From: Lepisosteus oculatus
Taxonomy: Eukaryota > Chordata > Actinopteri > Semionotiformes > Lepisosteidae
Assembly (NCBI RefSeq): GCF_040954835.1
Contig: NC_090697.1
Span: 17,166,001-17,230,000, forward strand
DNA: 64,000 nucleotides
Direction: 5' to 3'
In this document: positions 11,563-23,900 of the stretch, piece by piece
Layout of the letters: each line of letters opens with the position of its first letter
Numbering within the stretch: the first letter of the stretch is position 1
Made by a program: the position numbers and the translations under genes
The notes under the pieces: model-generated
What the model saw: the letters and a program-made list of their open reading frames with translations, nothing else
What the model was told of the DNA's origin: nothing
The model's database searches: none

Positions 11563-14500
11563 ATGGGTAAAGGAGCTCGCCGGGTGTTTCTAGTTGGTAC
11601 TATAGTACTTCTTTTTCCTATTTGTGCTGTTCCTGGCAATTCGCAAACTGTGTACAAGGTCAGAAAAGAATACAAATATTTTCGATATGGTTATGCTTGT
11701 TGAAACGTAATGATACTTCACTATTTTCAAAAATCTGAAATAAATCTGTACGGTACTCGTAATTTGGAAGCCTATCGTAACGTAATGTGTATGTAATTAT
11801 GATTATCTTAATCGTATGTTTTGGGATTATGCTATGATTAAAGGCGCTATGTATAAGGTTTGCTTTTAACGATGGTAATGTTAAATGTCATTACAAACGA
11901 CGTTGATGTCGTATAATACAATTACATTATACGACATATACATTGATATATGTACTGTATATATGATAATATATATTATATATATGATAATATAGCTACA
12001 ATACTGCAAAATGTGTTTATGACAGCTTCCTTGAGCAAAACAAAGTGTTGTGCCTTTTGTTAAAAAATATTGGTGACTAAAATCTCGGAGATAACAGAAT
12101 TATGAGATGCAACCAGAACTTCAGCCACAAATAAGGAACTTGAAGGGTGCTGAGAGCTTTCTTGCTGCTACTTGCCAGATAGGTTTTGTGTGTTACCACC
12201 TACAAGAGTAGTTCAGATAATCCCATTTTGTTCAGTACTAAAACGTTTGCTTTTAAATTTCTATATTGGTCAGGAAAGGAGAGCTGTAATTAGGTGAGTC
12301 AAAAACTGCTCATTATTAATTTTGAATTGTGAGGCTGGTAAGGTGGTTGTAATATTTTAAAAAGTGTTTTGTTCAATCCACTGGCAGTGCTTTTAAAAGG
12401 AACAAGTTCAAACCACAATTTAAACACTGAAACACAAACTAGAGGACACAGCTGGAAACTGCATGGAAGCGCATTGCGCATTTAAGACAAGTGCGTTTAA
12501 AACCAAGAACAGGAGACACCTCTTTACCTTTCTTCATTTAAGAACTGTGGGAGTATGGGACAACCCACCTGGCCATACAGTGGAAGCCTTGAATCCGATG
12601 TCTTTCAAAAAACCTCTGGATGAGATCCTTGGATCGATCAACTGCTAATCACCAAAGGGGCTGGATCGGCCGAATGGTCTCCTCTTGTCTGTGACCTTTC
12701 TGATGTTCTTATTTCAATTGCGCCATAAAGATGGTGGGTTCCTGTTGTCTTTGCCTGTGTGATAGGTGTGTAGCCGGTGTGAGGGGGATCTGCGGAATGG
12801 CACAGCAGTGGGCGATCTCTGCCGGTCGAACAGCAGCCTTGAGAGGGAGGGCCGCTGCTGTCTGCAGAAGCAAGCTTTGCCCAGCCCCATTATCGGGTAA
12901 GGAGTGTGGCGGCTGGTGTGAAGCATAGACTGTCTGGTCCTCCTTCATTTCACAAAGAATTTCCTAGGAGGAAAATATAAGTTGTATCACCAGCAGCCAT
13001 GTCACCCTGGACCTCCCAACTGGCAACCCACTGAATCTCAGCAGGTGTGAGCCTGGTCAGTACCTGGAGACCTCCTGGGAAAAACTAAGGTTGCTGCTGG
13101 AAAAGGTGTTAGTGGGGCCAGCAGGGGACGCTCACCCTGCGGTCTCTGTGGGTTCTAATGCCCCAGTATAGTGACGGGGGCACTATACTGTAAAAAAGGT
13201 GCCGTCCTTCGGATGAGACGTAAAACTGAGGTCCTGATGTTCTGTGGTCCCAGGGCATCTCTCGAAAAGAGTAGGGGTGTAACCCCAGCGTCCTGGCTAA
13301 ATTTTCCATTGGCCCTTACCGATCATGGCCTCCTAAATCCCCATCTATGAATTGGCTTCATTCCTCTGTTCTCCCCCCCACTGATAGCAGGTGTGTGGTG
13401 AGTGTACTGGTCCACTATGGCTGCCGTCACATCATCCAGGTGGATGCTGCACATTGATGGTGGTGGAGGGGAGTCCCTATTACCTGTAAAGCACTTGTGG
13501 AGTGGATTGTCAGGAAAAGTGCTATATAAGTGTAAGCAATTATAATTATTATCTGGCACCGTGGCACGTCCTGTTAACTTACTGATCTTTGAAGACAGGT
13601 TATCCACCCATCCATCTTCTAATCACTTTATCCAGTACAGGATTACGGGGGGAGCTGGATCCTATCCTGGCAAGCAATGGGCACAAGGCAGGAAACACCC
13701 TGGATGGGATACTAGTCCAGTGCAGTGCAGACACACACACTCACACCAGTGCCTGTTGTCCCAAAAGCCAGTGAACCTACTACATACTGTACTACATGTG
13801 TTTGGACTGTAGGTGGAAACTGGGGCAGCTGGAGGAAACCGAATTGAACATGGGGAGAACATATAAACCCCATTCAGATAGCACCCCAGGAATTGAACTC
13901 GGAGTCCCACTGCTATGAGAGAGCAATGCTAACCACTGTGCCACCATGCCGCCCAAGACAGAATAGTAGAAGTAAATGCATCTGTAGGTGCAGGGGAAAA
14001 TTGTCACTTGGGTTGAAAGGTGTTTTCTTAATTTTCAGTAAGTCAAAGTCAATGTTTCGAATTGGCTGTAACCCAACTAGATTTCACTGCCTAGCTTTTG
14101 TGTGTTATACCTATATATATTCTATGAGTTCCTGCTTTATTTTTGTGGGTTGTGATACAATGGGGACAAGAAAATATGTAATCTGTATCAAATATAAAAC
14201 CATTAAATGTCATTTGCACTTCTTGTTTGGCAGGTGGAGTAGTTCAATTCATCTTTTTTTTTTCATAGGTTAGACCTATGGAATTGCTCTCTAACGCAAG
14301 TTGAAGATCTACATGAGGCTTCTGCAGCTGTTATAATGTAAGTTTAGGAAAATTCTTTTTTTTGTGGAGCGTGTTTTAAAAAAATAGCTAAAAGGTTTTG
14401 GATAAACATATTCTAGAATCCCGCACTAGTATTAGTAATAATCTTTAGTTGCATATGCAGTTTGTGAGCCCTTGCCTTTGGGGAGGTATGTCGGTTCCAA

Positions 14501-17500
14501 AGGCTTGAGCAAAGCCGATCTCATCCCTTGCTGTTTATTTTATACAGAGACCTCTCGGACAACCCCTTAATGAACATTTCTGAGTCAGCATTTCAAGGAT
14601 TTACAAGTTTGCGGTATTTGTAAGTAATCCAGTCCTGCTTTTCTATGCTGAAGCATTAAGATAATGGGATTCATTTATGTGTTATTTTTGATTCTTATAT
14701 CAGAAAGTAGTAAGGCTGCTGTTACGTTAGTACAACTGTTGCCACTCTATAAAACATTGTCTGGGGATTAGAAGATCGTGATACTGCAATGAATACTGGC
14801 ATTTTTTGCAGTGTAAACAAGTTTTATCATGTAATAGGAATCACCTTTCCACCACTTAAAAGTATACTCCACTCTTTTACTTCAACTATATTGTTACTTT
14901 AAAGGGGTGTTACTAACTTGTGCTCGTTGCTTGCCACGATGAGCCCTGGCTCCTGCACGATCCTGTTGTTTAAAGTGGTTTAGAAAATGGGAATTTGGTT
15001 ATGATATCCGCTCATTGAGTAAAAGCAATTTTTATTAAACCATAAATAGTTCTGTAGTACAGACGTGGGTCATGTGGCTCTTTTCATTTTCTTTGAAAGG
15101 TTTGGCGTTGCAGAAATGAGGAGGCAGTATCTTAAAAGACAAATATTTATTAAGCGAGCTTATCGCCAATCAAGAGCCGTTTAGTCAAATATTTACACCA
15201 ACTAGGACATACACAATACCTTAAAATGCACAACTATTTGTAGACTCTTATTTAAAATGGGGGTTCTGACAGTGCATTACTATGAATCTCTCCCCTAGAC
15301 CCCAAACTTTAAGTTAAAGAACAAACAAGTGGACATACATGTTTGTAAGGGTACATTGGACTGTTTTCATAAATATGTTCTCTATCGATGAACCCGCTCC
15401 CGAAACAGAGGCTAAAACAATCTTTGGTCCAACACAAAGATGATCCAATTAATGAATCTGAAAAGCTCCTCCTGGATTTACATACAGTAATTAAGAAAGT
15501 ACTGATCATTTCCCTAAATTTACATGACATCCCATCAGTATTCAACACCTCATAGATTTAAATTAATCTAGGAGGAATCTTCAGATATCTGGGTGGTGTA
15601 GGCCAGCTTCCTCATTCATATTTCTTTCCCTGCTCTCCTGCTGAAATATTCACTTGCTTTCTTTCTGTTCCTTGCTGTCTGTAATGCATGTACTGCACAG
15701 TAGAAACCAGAACAGAGTAAGATGACTGCAGTTTGTACTTGTGGATGGCTGGTCTTTTCCCACGTGTCTGTGTTGTGTGGATATTTTCCTAAGAAGAATG
15801 AAATGAGCCTGGAGGGGAGATTAATGGTTTTGTCTCTGTTCTAGAGTGTTGCCATCAAACCTGGAGTGCCCTGGGGGGAACACATCATGGGAGCATGTAG
15901 AGTTAATAGGAGAGACTGTGATGTGTGAAGGCCAGAAGAATGCCTGTAATGGAACTGAAGTTGTGTGTATGTCACAATTCGATTCTAAAACTGATACCAT
16001 TGACTGCTTTTGAAGCTCTGAGATAAAAGTGCATTTTGTTTTCAGATTCTTCTCTCTCATATCCTTACTGTGTTTTCCAACATTTTCTCTTCCAAATGTT
16101 ATCAAGTTCAGCATTTCTAAATGAACGTCTGGCTTGATATGAAGATAAAAATATGGATGTCTTTATTGTATTGTGTGAGTCAAGGGTACTGTTAGAAAAT
16201 AGGTTCCATAAAGACAACTAGTAACAGAGAAGTAAAACGCTTAATGACTAACCCAAGTATAAAGCCTGAAACCTAAAGATATTGAACTCAGTCTTTCAAT
16301 TAATAATCTAAAGCAGTGGTTCTCAGTCCTGGAGTGTCTCTGAGTCTCTTCCAAACATACCTATAATCTCCAGTGCTAATTTGTGGCTTTAAGTGATTTG
16401 TTTGCAGTCTAAACAAGGAAGCAGATCAGTTACTGACATCAATTAGCACTTGTGATTAATGGCCCAGCTGAAACAAAAAATAGCAGATATATGGATAACC
16501 CAGGTCCAGGCATGATCTAAGAGTGAACCATTGAGCTAAAGAGTGAATGATACCCTGTACATACAGATTTTTAAACATTTTTTAGAAAAAAAAATCCATT
16601 TCTAATATTAATATAATTTCAGCCTGGTTTTGTCCTGAAAACTCACTCTGCAAACCTGATGGCCCTGGTTTGATTCAGTGTAACTGTGCAGAAAACTTCC
16701 ATGGATATAAATGTCTCAGAGAGGTAAGAGGTTTTTCTCTTCAGTATTGGTGTGAAATATGGACTCCCTAGGGCAGCAACAATGTTAACAAATCACTAAT
16801 CAACATGAATAATCTTGATACTTGGTGTAAATAAAATTTAATATTTTCTTTGCCCTGGTACGAAAGATAACGTGATTTACAGGAGCACATGATAATCAAG
16901 TTTCATTTTGTAAGACTTATTGTACCTATTTGCGATTTTACTAGATGCTTTCAAGCAGCTTGAACTATGTATTGTACAGGTAAGTTATGAAACCTGGTTG
17001 TGATTATTTGACTAAAACATTCCATGTTTTCAACTCACTGTTATAGCAACCTGTAAGTATTTACTGGATGTCGTGCCAATGGATAAAACTCTGTTCTCTG
17101 ATGTCGGCAGAAAATTTGAGTTTATCAGTTTGGTTAGCAGTTATGTCTTACAGGCACATTCAAGCTCATCTTTGATGGGTGAAACAGACATCTACTGAAA
17201 TCGGATTCACTGTGGGCTAATTTGTTTTATTTGATTTGACAAGATTTAAAACCCACAAAGCATCTCAGGGACATTATCAGTCTTTACAGTATAATGATCT
17301 TTGAAAGTACCCTCAGACTCCAGCACAGCTTGAGTGAGGTCACAGGTCATTCCCCAATGTCAGGTTTTAACTCTGATGGCATTAGAGGTTTTAAAGCAAA
17401 ATAGTTATCACTGCAAGGGGTGTACATACCTCATCTTGACACTCTGATGTCTTTGCAAGAGACGTTATCCTTAGTATGAGAGCATTTGATTCAAAATCAA

Positions 17501-18560
17501 GTGTGAATAAATTGCTTGTAAATAAATGAGGTTTAGTAACTATTTACTGCTGAAAACTAAAACTGAATACTAGGTTGAGAAATGAAAAAATATATTTATG
17601 AGGTGAAAGTATAAATCTCATCTTAGATGTTATGTTCTAGGAGTGAACATTTAAGTTCCTTGATCTTCCTTAGATTTATTTTAAGGTGTGTATATATGTA
17701 TATACATTTTGCTAATTTTGTTGGTCACTTTAGAATTGTGTCCTTAAACATGGGGAACACGATAAAGTGATCTCATTAAGTAAACATTTAGGCTTTTGAA
17801 CTGAGGGTTAAGGTGTGAAAAACCAAATGCCCTTCCAGCTCTACAGTCACACTGTATATCTCAGTTTTACACTGAAATGCAGTAATAACTGTGGTTGTTG
17901 TGAGGCTTAAGATTTTGGGTAATTTCCATCATGTTCACCGGTTTTTAATGTTTCCTAATAAAGATGTAACATTAATTTGTAGTTTCCAAGGCTTCAGATA
18001 ACAGTAATTTTGGACTACAACTGACCTTAGGTAAAGAAGTCTACTGCTAATCCCAATCTTTAAGATCACTCTTTTTTTGTAATAGAATCAGCATGGGGAG
18101 GATGCATTTATAGGCACCTAGTTTATTCAGAATAAGCAAATGAAGTTGGATTTGTTTTGTCAAATCCGGTTCATACATTCTGATAATTAATTTGATAATC
18201 TTCCTAATTTGCTCAGTAGCAAGTTGGAAGTGGAAGTTGGCTAAGCACTATACAACTTAAGAGAGAAATTTGAGGCATAATGAAGAAGTTGCTCAACAGC
18301 AAAATAAAAATAAGTACTTTGAAAGATATTTTGCCGTTCCTTGAAATGTGTGAAGCAATTCACTTACATGAGAAATACCAGGAATATATTGACATGAAAC
18401 CAGGTTAGTGTTCATGACCTCTGAAGTATGTCTCCCCGTTTTGCTTTCCCTGCAGGGTATGTTCCCCATGCTGAAAGTGTTTGGAATTCTGGGAGTGGCC
18501 ACAGTTCTGGTCTCAGCTGTGTTGTGGTTCACTCAGCGGCGAAAGGCCAAATCGTTCTGA
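11563..18560 (+). CDS. ATRAID: all-trans retinoic acid-induced differentiation factor (7 coding exons)
   Basis: Single-pass membrane protein; the mammalian protein partners SLC37A3 in lysosomes and has been linked to cell differentiation. Exons: 11563-11658, 12766-12896, 14269-14337, 14548-14619, 15845-15966, 16623-16723, 18456-18560. They join in phase to 696 nt, 231 residues (human about 229). Residues 1-26 form a signal peptide. Exon 2 gives a Cys-rich part (VCSRCEGDLRNGT... GRCCL). Exons 3-4 give the LRR-like GLDLWNCSL and IDLSDNPL...FQGFTSLRYL. Exon 5 has LECPGG and CEGQKNACNGTE. Exon 6 is EGF-like (CPENSLCKPDGPG...CNCAENFHGYKC). Exon 7 is a transmembrane helix followed by the basic tail FTQRRKAKSF. 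All introns are GT/AG. Exon 2 was found by reading frame and similarity only, and its acceptor lies 53 bp after a repeat. Start context is GAGATGG. Confidence 0.95.
11906..11937. repeat. perfect inverted repeat in ATRAID intron 1
   Basis: A 12-bp stem (ATGTCGTATAAT pairing with ATTATACGACAT) encloses the 8-base loop ACAATTAC. A TA-rich tract full of short palindromes follows to about 11996. It could be a cruciform-prone site or the remnant of a small inverted-repeat transposon. Confidence 0.7.
12480..12712 (+). repeat. interspersed repeat, 3' end type ending in 'cgaatggtctcctcttgt'
   Basis: Blocks 'aggagacacctctttacc', 'ctgtgggagtatgggac', 'tggaagccttgaatcc', 'ggatcggccgaatggtctcc' and 'cctttctgatgttctta' match a family seen again at 59392-59568. 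It sits in ATRAID intron 1, with its end 53 bp before exon 2. Confidence 0.6.
12991..13552 (+). repeat. 5S rRNA-derived SINE, near full length
   Basis: Sense-strand copy with head 'cagcagccatgtcaccctgg', 5S-like 'tctcagcaggtgtgagcct' and 'cctggagacctcctggg', body 'ggggccagcaggggac' and 'gaaaagagtaggggtgtaac', and tail 'gtgctatataagtgtaagca' plus an A/T run. It lies in ATRAID intron 2, inverted relative to the copy at 10631-11188. Confidence 0.88.
13600..13955 (-). repeat. tRNA-type SINE, full length
   Basis: On the minus strand it begins GGCGGCATGGTGGCACAGTG with 'GTTAGCATTGC', then a B-box-like 'GAGTTCAATTCC', 'GTTCTCCCCATG', 'GGTGTGAGTGTGTGTGTCTG', 'CCAGGGTGTTTCCTGCC' and 'AGGATAGGATCCAGCTCC', and ends in ATGGATGGG-like text. 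Also in ATRAID intron 2. Confidence 0.85.
14338..18455 (+). other. ATRAID introns 3 to 6
   Basis: Between the small ATRAID exons I see only AT-rich sequence. No SINE, LINE or coding remnant could be named in 14620-15844 or 16724-18455. Confidence 0.5.
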
Positions 18561-18919
18561 TCTCCTGTTCATCAGCCTGAGAGAAGGCATGCTGGGATCT
18601 ATGACACACAGGCAGCTTTATAAGAGATGAGCAAGCTGGACATAAAATTACTACGATGTTACTCAAAAACAAAGTGTGTTGGGAAAGGAATTTCATATTT
18701 CATAGTTTTTAAGTTCTGCTATGGAAGGTAATTACGGTGAACTGACAGCAGGAAAGCTCTATGAATTTGCAAACCCACAGTTATTGATGAGAGTGAACCT
18801 GAGGGGATTTTTTGTATTTTCCTGGAAAGTACCATTTATTGAATCATCAGTTACTAGCACAGGTGCCTTGAATTACCAAACAAAATGTGAAATTAACAGT
18901 TTAAGAATATATTTTGGTT

Positions 18920-18925
18920 ATTAAA
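18920..18925 (+). terminator. possible ATRAID poly(A) signal
   Basis: ATTAAA lies 360 bases after the ATRAID stop codon. Others follow near 19433 (ATTAAA) and at 20727-20732 (AATAAA); which is used cannot be told. Confidence 0.3.
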
Positions 18926-20470
18926 GTTCCTGTCACTTGAATTTTGACTTATTAGATGCTTTGTTCTCTTTTCTCAGTAAGCATTAATGTTAAACATCTG
19001 GAAAAGTTAACTTTTGCTTATATCAAATGTGATATAATACACAAGGTCAAGGCACTAAAAGATTTAAAACGAAATGTGATACAAAATGCAAATGCATAGT
19101 GTGACACAAGATCCTCCCAGACTGTTTACAGGGCTCATGATGCAACATTTAAACAAAGTGAAGACATAGCTTGGTGTGTATTTTGTTTGCTGCATAAAAC
19201 TGTCAAAACTGGTTAATCTCGTATAGTATTGTCTACCTAATAACTTTGATGTGAAAAGATAAACAGTAATAGATTGCATTCTGTCTAGTGTGACAGGTCT
19301 GCAAGTGAAAACTTCATCAGGAGAAGACAGTGGATGGGCTGTAAATGTTTCTGTGCAAAATGTATATAATATAAATAGAAAATAATGTTCAATGTATTGT
19401 ACAGTTGGACTAAAAAATGTCAATGGCGTATGCCATTAAACTTCAATATTGTGATCTGAAGCTTGGTTGTGTATTTGTCCTAAGAGGTTCTGAAACAATG
19501 CTTCAAAACGAAATGAAGTATGAAGACGTCCAACTATGAAAAATTAGTGAATGATGAAATATGAGTGATCAGTCTATTTGGTGACTGCTGAAGTCTTTTT
19601 AAAATGCAGTAAAATTACACCTTCTCAATTCCAGAGAAATACCATGGCCAAAACAATCGTAGAGGAGGTTTTGCCAGATGATTATGGAGATTATAGGTTT
19701 CAGTTTGGTGTATGTATATTTTCACCAAAGTCATTTCAGTTAAATTCCTGAGCTTCAGTCATCCAGTCAGTTAACATTAAAGTACATGTCAAGTTCTTAA
19801 GAACCTGATACCACCAGCTGACTGTGATCTGGATTCTCTCCCAAATGGCACAGAGGTCATCGACAGAGTCAAAACAAAATGTTGATTCCGACTTGCATGG
19901 GTATAGGAAGTTGCTGATTGTATGCAGTTTCACAATGAAAAACTGATAGAACACTAAGATTTTAGGGGACTATTGTACTTGAACCCTTGCCGAGCTGAGA
20001 GTGCTTCAAGCACTCATGTCCAATCCACACGAAGAGATAAAAATGGGATGAATTGTATAACAGGAACAAAAAACCCCAAAACAAAATAAAATGATAAAGC
20101 TTAATGAAGACTGAAGTCTTTTAAACAACTGCAACACAGTAAAAAGCAAGTCACTGTGGATAGTAGCTCTTGGACTAACCAACCAATCCCAGCACACCAA
20201 GCAACACACAGCAGCCTTCACCAGACAGAATCACCACAGTATAACAGTCCATCTGGATTTTTTAATTTACTCTCAGGTTTTAGTGCTGGATTTGTTCCAA
20301 TTTGCTATTCCAATGGAACTCTGATTGTTATTCTCACACCTGAACTCATTTTACTGTTGTTACTTTAAACTGATTTAATAGGGAGTATCAATAGGTGGAA
20401 ACCTTTTTCCCAGAAGACCTATCAAAATAGTGTGAAATGGATTGGAACGCTCCTCCTTTAGGATCCAAAA

Positions 20471-20476
20471 TTTATT
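20471..20476 (-). terminator. possible EIF2B4 poly(A) signal
   Basis: AATAAA on the minus strand, about 460 bases after the EIF2B4 stop. An ATTAAA variant lies closer, around 20603. The choice is uncertain. Confidence 0.3.
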
Positions 20477-20938
20477 TATAAATGTATAAATTAACTTTGG
20501 CTTACTCTGTAGAACAAATGACATCTGATCTTCAAAATCTGATTTCTGTCGGCCTATAATAATTTTCATATGAAGTATGAAGTCTTGAGCATAAGGACAG
20601 TGCTTTAATTAGAAGTTCAACTGCAGTTAAGTACAAATAAATGCAATACACCTGCATCCTCCATGGCTGCATTCTTTTTCTATTAATTGATCATTTTAAA
20701 TATTTAACAGTGATGTAACTGCTAGAAATAAAATGCTTTGATATAAATATCATGCATTCTTTTAAAATTTCACTAAAGGGAAAAAATATGTTTTTCCTTG
20801 TCATTAAGCATGGATTCAATTTCACTTTTCCCAAGTAATATACATACTTGCTTTGGTCATGATACAAACCAAATTAAAAAAAAAAATCACACATTGAGAT
20901 AGAGCAGCTGTAACACCTTCAGTGCTCCAAGTGCTCCT

Positions 20939-23900
20939 TTACTGATCTACATTCTTCACACGCAGTACCACAGGTACAGAAGTGCAGGGGATCATGCCCA
21001 AGTCTGTGATCACTAGATCCACAAAGTCTGGTGGCGTGACGTCGTAGACCAAGTTCAAAAGGCGGAGTGAGCTTATTTCCTGCCATTTCTCCAGCTGCGT
21101 ATTTCCTTTCCGTGTCACAATCAGGTCATCTGGATCGTCTGGAATAGAAGCAATAACTGGTATTAAAACCAAACTCCATTTTACTAACTGCTCTACTGAG
21201 GACTCAAATTTAGCCGATGTTAGAACATTCTTTGAGAATCCTGAATTCTGTCTGACAAAAACTGTTCCAAATTATTCATGACCTGCTCAAAGTATGACAT
21301 GATGTGGATGCCCAGTGCGGTCAAAAGATATAATGTTTTCATCACATTCTCAAACTTTGATTTTACTCATTTCTAAATTTCTGGCATGTCTAACTCAAAT
21401 ATGCATTTTAATTAAATATACTGGTAAGAAGTTAATCATTTCCAGATTAGACAGCACTTCGCACCAACGTAACAAACCTTGTAAAACAGGTTGATTTGAC
21501 TTGGGATATTTTGCATTCTAAAAACTGACAATGTAACTTATGTATATTCTCGCAGGATCATTTTTCTAGGGACCAAAAGAATAAAACTAGAAAAAAAGAA
21601 GAAGTTAAAGTACCAAGTTCATTGGATACAAATGAGTCTGTTTGCACTCTTTCACAGAACTTGTAGGTCTCGCAGCACACCAACACAGGCACATTGAATG
21701 CTTTGGCAACCAAAGCTATTTGAGATGTTCCCACCCGTGACATCACATAACCATTGGCCAAGAGTGCGTGGGCACCAACAAACACCTTAGACACCTAAAA
21801 AAAAAGAATAGACAGAAATTAGTCAATCGGGCAGTGTCAATTTGTCAAATCTCCAAAAGTTCAAATATTTTAATTGCAATATCTGCTGCAGCAGAATTGC
21901 ATGGTAGCATAATCCAAACAAATGATTTTCATTATTTAGAAAACTTAAATTGTGACAGCTCCAGTTCCTTCCAACAGTCCAAAGACATATTGGTAAGTTA
22001 ACTGGCTTCTGGAAAAAACTGGCCCCTGGTGTGAGTGCGAGTGTGTCTGGGTACGCCCTGTAATGGACTGGCATCCGGTCCAGGTATATATGCCACCTAA
22101 TGCCCCTTGCTTGCTGGGATAGACTCCCGTCCTCCCCTGCACCCCTATACTGGAAAAAGCAGTTTAAAAAAAAACAGATGGATGGATGAATCTTGACCTT
22201 CTTGATAGAATCCTCTGTTACTGAAGTCTGGAAGTACATTTCTCAACATCCACCATTATAAAAGCCCACACTGTTGAAATGACATGACACACCTGAGCTT
22301 TAAGAAGAATATTTATCAGTACAGGTATTTCTGAGTGAATTACTTGCACAATAAATCCACAACTGGTCTGTTTCCCATGGCAGCACTATAACTAGGGAAT
22401 AAGAAAGCGGTTAGTGCCATTGTAACCTCTTTCTGAGACTGTGACTCAAACACAATACAGCAAGCCTGGCATCGTGCCCATGCCAAAGACAGAGACTGAC
22501 TGACGCTGGCTCACCTCGTGCAGTATGTAGGAGATGGCAGTGATGAGGACATAGGTGCAGCAGATGCCCTTCCTCACCAGCCTCCGCAGGGCCTCCCTGC
22601 CCTCCAGCCTGGGCCGGCTGTCCACAACAATCACACGGAACTTCCTGCCCCTCTCGTAGGCATCACACAGGATGTAGTTCACAAGGGAGGAGCTGCGAAA
22701 AAAACAGATCTGAGGTCAAGACCATCCAGCTGTTGGGTTTAGTGTTCTAGCAGGCTATAGCTGAATACGAAAACTGGCAAGACAGCTAGTTGACGAGAAT
22801 CGTGACAGCACGTCAATGCCTTTAAAATGATTATTTGAATTACAGTTGTTTACATTGCTATCTTCAGGTACAAATATTTCTAAGTCAAATCAGTCTCTCT
22901 CGAAATCAGGTTTAGCTGGTTTTAAAAGGGTAGTGAACATGCGATAAATACGATTCAAAGGTCTCAAATTACTGAACCAGCATTCATTACAATAGTCTAC
23001 ACAAACCTATCTATATACAACATTCCAGCTTCAAAAGTATCTAAAGTTTGCTTAATAAAATAGACATTTGTCTCTTGGTTGTGTGGGTATCTTTAAAATA
23101 CTCTCTATCATTTATTTTCTTAATTTTCTTACCACCCATAGACTAAGATCACATCTCCGTCACTGATTTTCTCAAAGGCAGATTTGGAGATGGCTTTCGC
23201 TGCCAAATGAATCTTCTCCTCAATATACCTATCGATACAGCTCAGCAGTTTAGACTTTGCCTAGAAAAGAAAGAATGGATCAGTTCACACTTTGTCAATG
23301 TACAGAGTAAACAGTGAAAAAAGTTTACTATAAAAAAAAATTATACTCCACATAGAAGGTGCTCTGACATTTTATTGAACAGGTGCGGCAGGTAAATTCA
23401 TTAGATCCTAATTAATTAGAATTTGTCATCAATATCGGATCTATTCAGACAATTACGTAAGTAGCTTGTGTTGCCAGGGTTGGAAACAATACAAGCTGTA
23501 CATCAGCAACACATGCTTTACACCAGATTGCAGATTCTTGTCTTCTCATACAGCATTGTCCATCAGGGCCCTATTCACTGGGTTCCGATTCCCACTTGCT
23601 CCACGTTGTACCAGCTCATTTGACAAGTGCTCGAAATTGAATAGGGATTCCACCGCAAAAGTTTCATATTCTCATCGTGCACGAAAGCTGGAATTTTCTA
23701 ACATTAGGAATGTGCAACAATTGAGGTCACAGAACGTGCCATTAATCTGCCATCAATCACTACTTGAGGGAGTTCTGTAGTGTAAAGACACTCCTGCTCA
23801 GACCTTCAAACTTCCTTTTTGTTTGGTCTCTTCTATATAACGTCTGTACCATCATCGGGACGTGAGCAAATTAATACTTATGGGAACAACAATAGTGGAG

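Larger units (their letters stand above)
18561..20938. other. 3' untranslated and intergenic region between convergent ATRAID and EIF2B4
   Basis: 2.4 kb separates the two stop codons. Several poly(A)-type signals occur on each strand, so the two 3' UTRs may approach or overlap. No repeat or extra gene is recognised. Confidence 0.55.

Noticed and set aside
22446-22742. Plus-strand ORF opposite EIF2B4 exon 11.
   Set aside because: It is the antisense shadow of a well-supported coding exon.
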